Below are positions 15,575 to 23,569 of a stretch of DNA of 64,000 nucleotides, piece after piece (the first letter of the stretch is position 1; each line of letters begins with the position of its first letter). This DNA comes from Akkermansiaceae bacterium. Lineage in GTDB: Bacteria; Verrucomicrobiota; Verrucomicrobiia; Verrucomicrobiales; Akkermansiaceae. The stretch spans positions 5,848 through 69,847 of the forward strand of contig JANRFH010000002.1 of the NCBI GenBank assembly GCA_030725745.1, given 5' to 3'. The notes under the pieces are model-generated. The model was not told the origin of the DNA, ran no database searches, and saw only the letters and a program-made list of their open reading frames with translations. The position numbers and the translations under genes were made by a program.

Positions 15575-16857
15575 ATGCTCGCGAGCGCTTCGCCGAATAC
15601 TTCCATGGTCTCGTCGATGTCGTCCTCGTTGTGGGCGAGGGAGATGAAGCCGGTTTCGTAGGGGGAGGGGGCGATGTAGACGCCGCGCTCGAGGGAGGCC
15701 CAGAAGAACTTTTTGAAGAGTTCCATGTCCTGTTTCATGACGTCGTCGACGTTGCGGATTTCGCGGTCGGTGAAGTAGAGGCAGAACATGGAGCCGACAC
15801 GGTTGATGCGGTGGGGGATGCCTTTTTTCTCCATGAGGGCGCGCAGGCCTTTTTCGAAATGGGCGCCGAGTTGGTCGAGACGGGCGAAGCCATCGGGTCT
15901 GCCGGAGGAAAGCTCCTGGAGCTGGGTGAGTCCGGCGGCCATGGCGAGGGGGTTCCCTGAAAGGGTGCCTGCTTGGTAAACGGGGCCGATGGGAGCGAGC
16001 ATGTCCATGACGTCTGCGCGGCCACCGAAGGCTCCGACCGGGAGGCCGCCGCCGATGACTTTTCCGAAGCAGGAAATGTCCGGGGTGAGGTTTTCGAGGC
16101 CTTGCACGCCTGCCTTGCCGAGGCGGAAGCCGGTCATGACTTCATCGAAGATGAGGAGTGCTCCGAATTTTTTAGTGATGGAGGAGAGGAGGTTGAGGTA
16201 GCCGGGTTGCGGGAAAACGAGGCCGGCGTTGGCGGGGTAGGACTCGACGATGATCGCGGCGATTTGCTCACCTTTTTCCTCGAAGAGCTTGGTGAGGGAT
16301 TCGGGGTCGTTGTAGGGGAGGACGATGGTTTTTTCCGCGAAAGCTTTCGGGACACCTGCGGAATCCGGTTCGCCGTGGGTGAGTGCGCCGGAGCCTGCGG
16401 CGACGAGGAGGGAGTCGCTGTGGCCGTGGTAGCAGCCGTCGAATTTCACGATGTAGTCGCGTTTCGTGAAGCCGCGGGCGAGGCGGATGGCGGACATGGT
16501 CGCCTCGGTGCCGGAGGAGGTCATGCGGACTTTTTCCACGGAGGGCACCCATTCGCAGATGGTTTTTGCCATGGTCACCTCGTGCGGATTGGGGATGCCG
16601 AAGGAGATGCCGTCCTTGGCGACCTGGTGGATCGTGTTGGTGACGGAGACCGGAGCGTGGCCGAGGATGTTCGGCCCCCATGAGCCGATGTAGTCGATGT
16701 AAGTTTTGCCATCGATGTCGGTGATGCGTGAGCCTTTTGCGCGGCGGATGAAGAAAGGCTCGCCGCCGACGTTTTTGAATGCGCGGACAGGGGAGTTCAC
16801 ACCGCCGGGGATGTATTGCTTGGCGGTGGCGAACATTTTGCTGGAAAGGGTGGACAT
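15571..16857 (-). CDS. hemL: Glutamate-1-semialdehyde 2,1-aminomutase
   Basis: A 428-residue PLP-dependent enzyme of the C5 pathway. It converts glutamate-1-semialdehyde into 5-aminolevulinate for heme and other tetrapyrroles. Motifs are PGGVNSPVRAF near the N-terminus, SSGTEATMSAIRLAR, DGCYHGHSDSLLV, LIFDEVMTGFR (PLP-ring Asp) and FGKVIGGGLPVGAFGG, which holds the Schiff-base Lys. Length matches family (about 427). The start at 16857 (MSTLSSKMF) is chosen over a long upstream extension to 17379 that has no homology and runs antisense to the next gene. Cytoplasmic, presumably dimeric. The many cytochromes in the window depend on its product. Confidence 0.97.
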   Translation of the reverse strand: MSTLSSKMFATAKQYIPGGVNSPVRAFKNVGGEPFFIRRAKGSRITDIDGKTYIDYIGSWGPNILGHAPVSVTNTIHQVAKDGISFGIPNPHEVTMAKTICEWVPSVEKVRMTSSGTEATMSAIRLARGFTKRDYIVKFDGCYHGHSDSLLVAAGSGALTHGEPDSAGVPKAFAEKTIVLPYNDPESLTKLFEEKGEQIAAIIVESYPANAGLVFPQPGYLNLLSSITKKFGALLIFDEVMTGFRLGKAGVQGLENLTPDISCFGKVIGGGLPVGAFGGRADVMDMLAPIGPVYQAGTLSGNPLAMAAGLTQLQELSSGRPDGFARLDQLGAHFEKGLRALMEKKGIPHRINRVGSMFCLYFTDREIRNVDDVMKQDMELFKKFFWASLERGVYIAPSPYETGFISLAHNEDDIDETMEVFGEALASI

Positions 16858-16862
16858 GCGAG

Positions 16863-16899
16863 AAACTCTAAATTTTAAACCATAAACCTCAAGGAAGAG
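16863..16899. repeat. 37-nt direct repeat, copy A
   Basis: AT-rich 37-nt stretch (AAACTCTAAATTTTAAAC ... CTCAAGGAAGAG) just upstream of the hemL start. It matches 32 of 37 positions in 17766-17802. The two copies bracket the membrane protein gene at 16978-17766. Confidence 0.7.
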
Positions 16900-16977
16900 T
16901 GTCTGGTAACCGAGTGCCCCGGATTGGGCTTTCATGTTGCTGGCGGAAAGTATTCCCTTCGTGCGAAATTTTCCCCG

Positions 16978-17766
16978 ATGACGACTCAAAAAACCACGAA
17001 GAAACCCGACCAAGAGCATCCGCTGGCAAACATTTTGATCAACGTGCTGATCCCTGTCCTTGCGCTCAGCTACCTGAGCAAGGATCCGGCGATCCAGGAG
17101 ATGCTGGGGAAATCTGTCAAATTCTGGCACATCGGGCCCTTGAACGCGCTGTTCGTGGCGTTGGCGTTCCCGATCTGCTACGGGGTGTGGTTTTTCATAA
17201 AAACGAAGAAGATGAATTTCTTCTCGGGGCTGGGTCTGTTCTCCGTACTGCTGACGGGTGGCCTGACGCTTTTCCTCTGGAACAAGGACGGAACGGTGAA
17301 GGAGCATGCGGCGGTGCTTTTCGGACTCAAGGAGGCTTCGATCCCCTTTGTTCTGGGCATCGTCATCATCGCCTCGCATTGGTCGAAGACACCTTTGCTG
17401 CGGACTTTCCTCTACAGCGACTCGATTTTCGACATCAACAAGATCGAGAACAAGGTGGCGGAGCTTGGCAAGGAAACCGACTACGGGAAGGTCTTGCTGA
17501 ATGCGACGGTGCTGTTCTCCTTGTCGTTTTTCGTAAGCACTGTGCTGAACTTTGTCCTAGCGATGTATTTCCTCGGCGACCTCGACCATGCGGCGAAGGA
17601 TGCGATGTCCGTCTATAACGAAAAGGTGGCGAAGATCACTGGTTGGGGCTTCCTAGTCATCGGTGTGCCGATCATGGTTTTCCTTTTCTTTACATTGAAA
17701 AAGCTGCTGAGCGGCCTGCGCGGGATCACCGGGCTGAGCGACGACGAACTGATGATGCCGCGCTAA
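16978..17766 (+). CDS. Polytopic membrane protein (VC0807-like)
   Basis: A 262-residue integral membrane protein with about six hydrophobic helices (near 20-35, 50-75, 80-98, 115-132, 180-200, 225-248). The N-terminus is basic and hydrophilic (MTTQKTTKKPDQEHP). Polar loops include WSKTPLLRTFLYSDSIFDINKIENKV. It resembles the VC0807/septation-protein-A-like group, often found in Verrucomicrobiota and of unknown function; databases may label it MFS-like, which the length does not support. It is divergent from hemL and framed by a 37-nt direct repeat on each side. Confidence 0.72.
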   Translation: MTTQKTTKKPDQEHPLANILINVLIPVLALSYLSKDPAIQEMLGKSVKFWHIGPLNALFVALAFPICYGVWFFIKTKKMNFFSGLGLFSVLLTGGLTLFLWNKDGTVKEHAAVLFGLKEASIPFVLGIVIIASHWSKTPLLRTFLYSDSIFDINKIENKVAELGKETDYGKVLLNATVLFSLSFFVSTVLNFVLAMYFLGDLDHAAKDAMSVYNEKVAKITGWGFLVIGVPIMVFLFFTLKKLLSGLRGITGLSDDELMMPR

Positions 17767-17802
17767 AACTTCAAATTTTAAACTCTAAATCTCAAGGAAG
17801 AG
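17766..17802. repeat. 37-nt direct repeat, copy B
   Basis: AAACTTCAAATTTTAAAC ... CTCAAGGAAGAG, starting at the last base of the stop codon of the membrane protein gene. It differs from copy A (16863-16899) at five positions. The orientation is the same as copy A. Confidence 0.7.
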
Positions 17803-17811
17803 AGTAGCGGG

Positions 17812-17842
17812 TATAAAAAACCCGCGCTCGTGGGCGCGGGTT
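17812..17842 (-). terminator. Rho-independent terminator for the pterin dehydratase gene
   Basis: Perfect 9-bp stem: AACCCGCGC at 17819-17827 and GCGCGGGTT at 17834-17842 with a 6-nt loop. Read on the minus strand the stem is followed by a run of Ts (the A-run at 17815-17820). It lies about 40 nt after the stop of the minus-strand gene at 17883. Confidence 0.85.
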
Positions 17843-17882
17843 CTGGAAGTTGAAGTAGCGGGACGCAGCAGCTATGCTTTGA

Positions 17883-18167
17883 TCAATCGACGAGGTTGTC
17901 GATGCGCTGTGCTAGCTCGATGTCGGAGTCGGTGACGCCGCCGACATCGTGGGTGGTGAGCTTGAGGGTCACCTTGGTGTGCTTGATCGTGATGTCCGGG
18001 TGATGCTGTGCTTCCTCGGCGATCTCGCCGACGGTGCTGACAAAATCGATACCGTCCATGAACTCCTCGAACTCAAAAACGCGAGTGATGTATTTCTTCT
18101 CAACTTCCCACTCGGGGCATTTCTTGAGGGCGGAGAGCAATTCGTCTTCTTCTAGCAGGTCTGACAT
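17883..18167 (-). CDS. 4a-hydroxytetrahydrobiopterin dehydratase (pterin-4a-carbinolamine dehydratase)
   Basis: A 94-residue enzyme that dehydrates 4a-hydroxytetrahydropterin, recycling the cofactor of aromatic amino acid hydroxylases. It may also serve in folate or molybdopterin-linked pathways. The family signature E-x-x-H-H-P-x-x-x is clear in EEAQHHPDITIKHTKVTLKLTTHD (residues about 50-73), with the catalytic His pair and the Asp-Ile segment. Length agrees with the family (about 95-110). No hydroxylase gene is adjacent. It ends at a strong terminator. Confidence 0.93.
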   Translation of the reverse strand: MSDLLEEDELLSALKKCPEWEVEKKYITRVFEFEEFMDGIDFVSTVGEIAEEAQHHPDITIKHTKVTLKLTTHDVGGVTDSDIELAQRIDNLVD

Positions 18168-18336
18168 GGATAATGGGAGTTGTTGTGATGCGTTTCACAA
18201 AGATTGGACGGATGCTTTCCGGGTTGGCAAGCCCGTCTTTGATTTTTCCGGGAAATAGATGGCTCTTTGCAAAAGGTGCATGCCTGTTATCGCTCCGTGT
18301 TGTTGCGATTTTCGGCGAATCGTGCAAGGTTTCGGT

Positions 18337-18780
18337 ATGAAAAACCCTTTGCTCCTAGTTTCGGCGGTAGTCGTTGCCTTGGCCTTTGTATCCTGCGCGA
18401 CTTCCTCTACGCCGGAGCAGCGCATTGCCTCAAGGTCGGCGGCCTACGAGAAACTGAGCCAAAAACACAAGGATTTGGTGAGTCGTGGCGAGATTTCGGA
18501 GGGCATGAGCAAGGAGGCTGTTTCGCTGGCATGGGGCAGCCCAGACGGCACGGTGGAAGGTCTGCGTAATGGCAAAGAAATGGAGCGATGGGATTACCAA
18601 GGAACGCGTTCGGTCGTTACCAATAACTTTTTCGGAGGGTATCGCACCGGATACGGATATGGTTATCGCTATTCAGGCTTCGGCGGTGGCTTTGGCCCCA
18701 CGATCAGCTATGTCCCTTACCGCAAAGCGTCGGTATGGTTCGTAAGAGGGCGGGTGGATGAGTGGGAGCGCAGCCAATGA
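18337..18780 (+). CDS. Hypothetical lipoprotein with Gly/Tyr-rich C-terminal part
   Basis: A 147-residue predicted lipoprotein. The lipobox ends at Cys20 (LAFVSC). Residues 35-90 include DLVSRGEISEGMSKEAVSLAWGSPDG. This resembles the SmpA/BamE-type motif (G-M-x-x-x-x-V-x-x-x-x-G-x-P) used by small envelope lipoproteins. The C-terminal part is rich in Gly and Tyr (GYRTGYGYGYRYSGFGGGFG) and ends in a basic stretch. An earlier in-frame start at 18259 would precede the signal peptide. It directly precedes the two L,D-transpeptidase lipoproteins and may share their envelope role. Confidence 0.75.
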   Translation: MKNPLLLVSAVVVALAFVSCATSSTPEQRIASRSAAYEKLSQKHKDLVSRGEISEGMSKEAVSLAWGSPDGTVEGLRNGKEMERWDYQGTRSVVTNNFFGGYRTGYGYGYRYSGFGGGFGPTISYVPYRKASVWFVRGRVDEWERSQ

Positions 18781-18838
18781 CCCGTTCACGCAAGGAGTTG
18801 GCTTGCCACTTTTTCTCCTCCGGGCATCCTTCGCGCAA

Positions 18839-19516
18839 ATGAAAATGCAGCGATTCCTTTTTGCGATCTTGGCTCTCGCCCTTATGGCGAGCTTTACATC
18901 ATGCACGATGAATGCTGCAGGCGGCGGGATTAATTCCTACAAGGACTACGACAGGCCGGCGAAGCTTCCGACCAATCCCTCTGCAGTGGTGGTGAAAGTC
19001 TCGCTGAGTAAGCAGCGCGTCTATGTGACGGAAGGTGGGAATATACTTCTCATTATGCCGGTGGGAATCGGCGTGCCGTCCACGCCCACTCCCACCGGGG
19101 ATTTCCGCATTTACAACAAGACCCAGAAGTATCGGTCACCGGATCACGGGTTTTCTTACAAGGGTGACAAGGTGAAGCCCACCGCTCTGACGAACAAACC
19201 TTCCGGCTGGAAGTTCATCGGCACGCCGCTGCCTTACTGGTGTGAGATAAAGCCGGGAATCAGTTTTCACACAGGCTGGGTGAAGCATTCGCCTTCTACA
19301 AACGGCGCCATCCGCATGCATGAGAATCTTGCGCCGAAGTTCTTCCGCCTCGTTTCGAGCGGCACTCCGGTAAATATTTCCTACCGGCAGGCTGAAGATG
19401 AGGATCACTCGAACATCCCGCTCCCTCCTGATGCCGGTCCGTTACCCGACTACCCGAACTCAATGTACATCGGCGAGGGCTACTTCAGCGAACACAAGAC
19501 GCCGAAGTTCGACTGA
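18839..19516 (+). CDS. L,D-transpeptidase-like (YkuD) lipoprotein without catalytic Cys
   Basis: A 225-residue protein with signal peptide and lipobox (Cys22, SFTSC) and a YkuD domain from about residue 50 (KVSLSKQRVYV, TPTPTGDFRIY, SFHTGWVKH). YkuD enzymes use an active-site Cys in S-H-G-C to make 3-3 crosslinks or attach proteins to peptidoglycan. Here residues 154-158 read T-N-G-A-I: the His is Asn155 and the Cys is Ala157 (codon 19307-19309). The next gene, a close paralogue of the same length, has S-H-G-C-I at the same positions. The fold is otherwise kept, so this is a likely pseudoenzyme that could bind peptidoglycan or regulate its twin. Confidence 0.88.
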   Translation: MKMQRFLFAILALALMASFTSCTMNAAGGGINSYKDYDRPAKLPTNPSAVVVKVSLSKQRVYVTEGGNILLIMPVGIGVPSTPTPTGDFRIYNKTQKYRSPDHGFSYKGDKVKPTALTNKPSGWKFIGTPLPYWCEIKPGISFHTGWVKHSPSTNGAIRMHENLAPKFFRLVSSGTPVNISYRQAEDEDHSNIPLPPDAGPLPDYPNSMYIGEGYFSEHKTPKFD

Positions 19517-19672
19517 AGTGTTTTCCCTAGGCGCGTGTAAGGCTCTTGTGCCTGCCGTGTTGGCGATAATTGCCCGCCTTCGCTGATTACCCGAAGCCCG
19601 GTTCGCCGGATTGAGGGCAGCTATCAAGGAGCAGGCTTGCCATTTTTTCTACGTCGGGCATCCTGCGCCACG

Positions 19673-20350
19673 ATGAAAATGCAGAAAATCTTATTGGCGC
19701 TTGCGGGGCTCTATCTCGTCGCGGGTCTTTCCTCCTGCACGATGAATTCCGCAGGTGGCGGGATCAATTCCTACCAGTCCTACGATCGGCCAGCGAAGCT
19801 TCCGAGCAACCCTTCCGCAGTGAAAGTGAAGGTCTCGCTGAGCAAGCAGCGCGTTTATGTGATGGAGGGCAACGATATGCTGATGGTGATGCCCGTTTGC
19901 GTTGGCAAAGCTGAGACGCCCACCCCTACGGGAAATTTCCGTATCTTCAACAAGGAGCACAAGCACCGCGCCTATACTCATGGATACGCCTACAGCGGAA
20001 ATTCCGTGAAGCCCAGCTACCTAAAAAACAAGCCCTCCGGGTGGGGCTTCAAGGGGACGCCGATGCCCTACTGGTGCGAGTTCAAGCCCGCCTACGGCTT
20101 CCACACCGGCTGGGTGAAACACTACCCCGCCTCGCACGGCTGCATCCGTATGCATGAGAATCTTTCCCCGAAGTTTTTCCGCCTCGTTTCCAACGGCACT
20201 CCGGTCAATATCTCCTATTCTCAGCCTGAGGATGCGGAACATTCGAATATCCCGCTGCCTCCCGATGCTGGTCCGCTCCCCGACTACCCGACCTCGATGT
20301 ATGTGAGCGACGGTTTCTTCAGCCAACACAAGGCACCGAAGTTCGACTAA
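19673..20350 (+). CDS. L,D-transpeptidase (YkuD family) lipoprotein
   Basis: A 225-residue lipoprotein (lipobox at Cys22, GLSSC) with a complete YkuD domain. It has KVSLSKQRVYV, the TPTPTGNFRIF strand, the first active-site His in GFHTGWVKH (His144) and the catalytic S-H-G-C-I-R-M motif (His155, Cys157). It would form 3-3 peptidoglycan crosslinks or anchor proteins in the periplasm. The C-terminal tail NIPLPPDAGPLPDYP is shared with the upstream paralogue. Both genes are also preceded by a similar leader of about 50 nt (AGGAG, GGCTTGCCA, GGGCATCCT), so they come from one tandem duplication. Confidence 0.92.
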   Translation: MKMQKILLALAGLYLVAGLSSCTMNSAGGGINSYQSYDRPAKLPSNPSAVKVKVSLSKQRVYVMEGNDMLMVMPVCVGKAETPTPTGNFRIFNKEHKHRAYTHGYAYSGNSVKPSYLKNKPSGWGFKGTPMPYWCEFKPAYGFHTGWVKHYPASHGCIRMHENLSPKFFRLVSNGTPVNISYSQPEDAEHSNIPLPPDAGPLPDYPTSMYVSDGFFSQHKAPKFD

Positions 20351-20455
20351 AGACTTTTCCCGCACACACGCCGCATGTCCCGCAGGCTTGCGTCGTGTTT
20401 TTTTGGAATCCTCTTGCATCACAGGGACATCGGTTGCCTTGTCTAAGGATTAGAT

Positions 20456-21328
20456 ATGAGCAAATTTTCTTCGATTCTGACACACCCCGGAAGCTCGCAT
20501 AAAGACGAGTTTCTCGCCTGCTGCCTGCTGGTGGCGGTGAATAACGCAACCATTTACCGCCGTGAACCGAGGCAGGAGGATCTCGATGATCCGGCCGTAG
20601 CCGTCGTCGATGTCGGTGGAGAGCACGATGCTGCACGGGGAAATTTCGATCATCATCAGTTTCCGAAAGACCACCCGCCAACCTGTTCGCTCAGCCTCGT
20701 GCTGATGGATCTGGGTCTCTATGAGGACGCGCGGGAGTATTGCGATTGGCTGGAGGTTGCGGAGTGGTTCGATACCCGCGGCCCCGTCGAGACCGCCGCA
20801 TGGCTCGGCGTCGAGCGCGAGCTGCTTTCCAAGCTGAACTCCACTGTGGATCTGACTCTCCTCCGCCGATTCGCGGGCATGAGCGAGATCCGCCCCGGCG
20901 AGCCGATGTGGGAGGTCATGAAATGGGTTGGCTCCGATCTCATCGGCTACCTGAAATCGCTGCGTGAAAAGCTCAACGAGATCGCCCGCATCAGCGAGAT
21001 CTGGGAGCTGAATCACGAGTCGGGCCCGTTCCGCATCCTTTTCCTGCCTCGCTCGGAAAACCTCTCGGAAGACGCCTCCGCAGGTCTCGCGCGCTACGCC
21101 GCCGGGCTACCTGAAGATCAGCAGGTTATCGGCATGGTCTATCCAGACAGGCGCGGCAAGGGCTTCGCCCTCTCCCGTTTCAATGACAACCTCGCTCTGG
21201 ATTTCACGCTCATCGAAGCAGAGGAAGACGTGCATTTTGCCCATGCCCGCGGCTTCGTCGCGAAATCCTCCGCCACGGAATTCGGCAGGCTTGCTGAGCT
21301 ACTCATAAAGAGCCGCGTGGTGCTTTGA
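20456..21328 (+). CDS. MYG1/UPF0160 family protein (DHH-type metal hydrolase)
   Basis: A 290-residue protein of the MYG1 family. The opening THPGSSHKDEFLACCLL is the family's THxGxFHxDE signature and FDHHQ near residue 66 matches its DHH metal motif. A later GMVYPDRRGKGFALSRF segment and HARGFVAKS fit the C-terminal half. Eukaryotic MYG1 is a 3'-5' RNA exonuclease; the role of bacterial members is untested. No signal peptide is present. Length is a little short of eukaryotic members (about 340). It is alone on the plus strand, with a CACGAAG-type inverted repeat after its stop. Confidence 0.85.
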   Translation: MSKFSSILTHPGSSHKDEFLACCLLVAVNNATIYRREPRQEDLDDPAVAVVDVGGEHDAARGNFDHHQFPKDHPPTCSLSLVLMDLGLYEDAREYCDWLEVAEWFDTRGPVETAAWLGVERELLSKLNSTVDLTLLRRFAGMSEIRPGEPMWEVMKWVGSDLIGYLKSLREKLNEIARISEIWELNHESGPFRILFLPRSENLSEDASAGLARYAAGLPEDQQVIGMVYPDRRGKGFALSRFNDNLALDFTLIEAEEDVHFAHARGFVAKSSATEFGRLAELLIKSRVVL

Positions 21329-21347
21329 GGTAGGCAGAGGGAATTTT

Positions 21348-21446
21348 TCACACGAAGGCACGAAGCCACGAAGTTTTTTTTGGTTGTGTTTTAAAGTGAC
21401 TAAATTTTCCAGTGCCCCAGCTTCGTGCCTTCGTGTCTTCGTGTGA
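21348..21446. repeat. Inverted repeat of CACGAAG units
   Basis: Arms 21348-21373 (starting TCACACGAAGGCACGAAG) and 21421-21446 (ending TTCGTGTCTTCGTGTGA) are reverse complements at 24 of 26 positions, with a 47-nt AT-rich centre that includes a T-run. Each arm is itself built from repeated CACGAAG units. A related stretch appears at 30959-30986. It resembles a small MITE or a hyper-repeat seen in many PVC and environmental genomes. Confidence 0.75.
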
Positions 21447-21514
21447 GAAACGCCATTTGCCCACATCGAACTGTATTGGCGTGACAGCCGGGAGCGCTCC
21501 GGCATCCTCCATTG

Positions 21515-22588
21515 ATGAGCACGATTTCCATTTCCAGCCTCAAGGAGCAGGCGGGCGAGGTACCGCTGATTGCCTCCGTATTGGCGCAGCTTCAGGCGCG
21601 GGCGGTGAAGACGACCAAGGGCGGCAAGCCATACTTCGATCTCGTTTTCGCGGATGCAACCGGCTCGCTCAATCTCAAGATCTGGTCGGACACCCCGCTC
21701 CACACCGAGGCGGAATCGCTGCAGCTCCAGACCATCGTGCGGCTGGAGGGCGAGTGGACACAGAACCAATACGGCGTCAACGGAGCTAGCGTGAGCTGGG
21801 CACGGCTCGACGATGACTCTATCGCCGATTTCCTCCCTGGAGATCCGGTGGTCAGGAAAAAGCAGGAGAAGGATTTCGCGGAGATCGCCCACCTTTGTGG
21901 AGCGATGGAAGACCCGCGGCTGAAGAAGCTCTGCGAGCATTTTTTCGAAACCATGGGAGACAGATTCCGCCGCACCGCCGCCGCACGGAAGAACCACCAT
22001 GCACGCCGGGGCGGGCTGGTGGAGCACGTCGCGCAAATGATGCGCACTGCGGAGGCCGTCAGCACCATCTACCCGGAGCTCAACCGCGACCTCATGATCG
22101 CTGGAGTGCTATTCCACGATTGCGGCAAGCTCTGGGAGAACAGCTACCCGGAGGATGGCTTCGGTCAGATCCACTCGCGTTACGGAGAAATGCTCGGCCA
22201 CATCCCCCTCGGCATCGAACTCGTCAACAAGCTCTGGCACGACCTCATCGCTGCCGGGGATTTCGAGCCATACTCCGCCTGCAAGCCCTCCGCCGAGGAC
22301 GTGCGCCTGCACCTCCTCCACCTCATCGGCAGCCACCACGGCCAGCTTGAGTTTGGCTCCCCCATCCTCCCGAAAACCCCCGAGGCCTACGCCCTCCACT
22401 ACATCGACAACCTCGATGCCAAAATGGAAATGCTTCGCGATGCCTACCCGCAGGCAAACGAAGTCGCGCCGGGCATCTACGACCGCGTCTTCCCGCTGCC
22501 CACCGGCTTGGTCAAGCCCTTGGGGGAGTTTGAGATGGTTGAGTTGGAAAAGGAAGAAGGGGAAGAGATGAGCGATAAAGCTGACTAG
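21515..22588 (+). CDS. OB-fold plus HD-domain protein, YhaM-like 3'-5' exoribonuclease
   Basis: A 357-residue protein in two parts. Residues 15-110 look like an OB-fold nucleic-acid-binding module (VKTTKGGKPYFDLVFADATGSLNLKIW). Residues 160-330 hold an HD phosphohydrolase domain with H-x-R-R-G-G-L-V-E-H, LFHDCGKLWE (the His-Asp pair), HIPLGIELV and LIGSHHGQLEFGSP. This order and the motifs match YhaM/CBF1, a 3'-5' exoribonuclease. The C-terminal tail is acidic. The frame can also start at a TTG three nt upstream, but ATG 21515 is more likely. Cytoplasmic RNA turnover is the probable role. Confidence 0.9.
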   Translation: MSTISISSLKEQAGEVPLIASVLAQLQARAVKTTKGGKPYFDLVFADATGSLNLKIWSDTPLHTEAESLQLQTIVRLEGEWTQNQYGVNGASVSWARLDDDSIADFLPGDPVVRKKQEKDFAEIAHLCGAMEDPRLKKLCEHFFETMGDRFRRTAAARKNHHARRGGLVEHVAQMMRTAEAVSTIYPELNRDLMIAGVLFHDCGKLWENSYPEDGFGQIHSRYGEMLGHIPLGIELVNKLWHDLIAAGDFEPYSACKPSAEDVRLHLLHLIGSHHGQLEFGSPILPKTPEAYALHYIDNLDAKMEMLRDAYPQANEVAPGIYDRVFPLPTGLVKPLGEFEMVELEKEEGEEMSDKAD

Positions 22589-22610
22589 GCCAACAGAGTC
22601 GCAAGAAAGT

Positions 22611-23102
22611 TTAGTTTTGGTTCTTCGGCCAAGGGAGAACTTTCCCTGTCTCGAGAAGCGTTTTCAGGGACGATGCAATGACTGGCCAGCCTCCGGTGAT
22701 GTTGGCAAAGCTCTGATCCTCAGCTTGGAATCCGGTATGGGAAATCGTAAGTGAACACATCGCATCACCGATGGGCTCGATTTTATAGGTCACGCTTGTC
22801 TCTAGATCCTCGGAGCCAGAAAATTTGAAAGTGTGAACCAAGGTCTTCGGAGCTTCGAGTTTCGTGATCGTTCCGGTTATCACCTCTGTGTCGCCCCCAT
22901 AGCTGATCTTGCCACCCTTCTTGAGTTCCAAAGTATGGACTGGAGCCATGTAGTATTGATCGATCACTTTCTTCTCCGTCACCGCGCTCCAAACTTCGGT
23001 TGCTGGCTTGGCGATGAAGATCGTGTAGTGGAATTCAGGCTTAATGGATTGTGCGACCAGTAACGACGAACTGGCCAGAAAGGCGAGGATTGCGGTTTTC
23101 AT
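22611..23102 (-). CDS. Exported SRPBCC (START-like) domain protein
   Basis: A 163-residue protein with a signal peptide (MKTAILAFLASSSLLVAQS) and an SRPBCC/AHSA1-like fold. KPEFHYTIFIAKPATEVWSAVTEKKVIDQYY is the usual opening of these lipid- or ligand-binding barrels, followed by LEAPKTLVHTFKF and a C-terminal helix GGWPVIASSLKTLLETG. Most relatives are cytoplasmic, so export is unusual; many act with ArsR regulators or as stress proteins. Convergent with the YhaM-like gene, and first of the minus-strand run up to 25601. Confidence 0.85.
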   Translation of the reverse strand: MKTAILAFLASSSLLVAQSIKPEFHYTIFIAKPATEVWSAVTEKKVIDQYYMAPVHTLELKKGGKISYGGDTEVITGTITKLEAPKTLVHTFKFSGSEDLETSVTYKIEPIGDAMCSLTISHTGFQAEDQSFANITGGWPVIASSLKTLLETGKVLPWPKNQN

Positions 23103-23231
23103 TTTTTTGACGAACAGCGTTGTTTGTCTCTACTGACCGCAGATATGCGGAGAGGTGTTTCCTGATATGAAAGTGTCGAAAGTCGCTCGTAGAGTCAACG
23201 GGCGTTTGGATTGCGGCTTTGTTGGGTGGAA

Positions 23232-23492
23232 TCAATCGTCCAATCCCAGCTCCCAGCTGTGAGCGGGTATGGATGGGGCGATGGTCAATGCTCCGCACTG
23301 CGTACAATACAGCCCGGCGGCGCTTCTGCTAGGGTTCATGAATGCCATCCATCGCTTCTTCTTCATCCGGATCTGGAGCTGGGAACTGCCAAAGCTGGTG
23401 AGCAGCGCATTGCTCCAGGTGCGGTTCAAAGCAGCCTCGACTTCTATCAAAACGTCTCCGCACAAAGGACAATGGTGGTTGTTTTGGCTCAT
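23232..23492 (-). CDS. Small zinc-ribbon protein (DUF6487-like)
   Basis: An 86-residue protein with two CxxC pairs: CPLC at residues 8-11 and CTQC at 63-66. They frame a hydrophobic core that contains TW and KKKRW and make a likely zinc ribbon. The spacing resembles small DUF6487-type proteins of unknown role. There is no signal peptide. The last residues (HSWELGLDD) are acidic. It lies in a minus-strand run of small accessory genes. A different frame on the same strand (23329-23538) has no zinc motif and is taken as a shadow. Confidence 0.7.
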   Translation of the reverse strand: MSQNNHHCPLCGDVLIEVEAALNRTWSNALLTSFGSSQLQIRMKKKRWMAFMNPSRSAAGLYCTQCGALTIAPSIPAHSWELGLDD

Positions 23493-23569
23493 GGTGTTTT
23501 AGGAAAAAGTAGGTAGGGCTATGATGGGACGATGTCACGTCGGGGCAGTCATAGTCCCCTCTTTAAAGG

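Noticed and set aside
16858-17379. N-terminal extension of HemL
   Set aside because: It is antisense to the membrane protein gene and has no likeness to the family; HemL is full-length from 16857.
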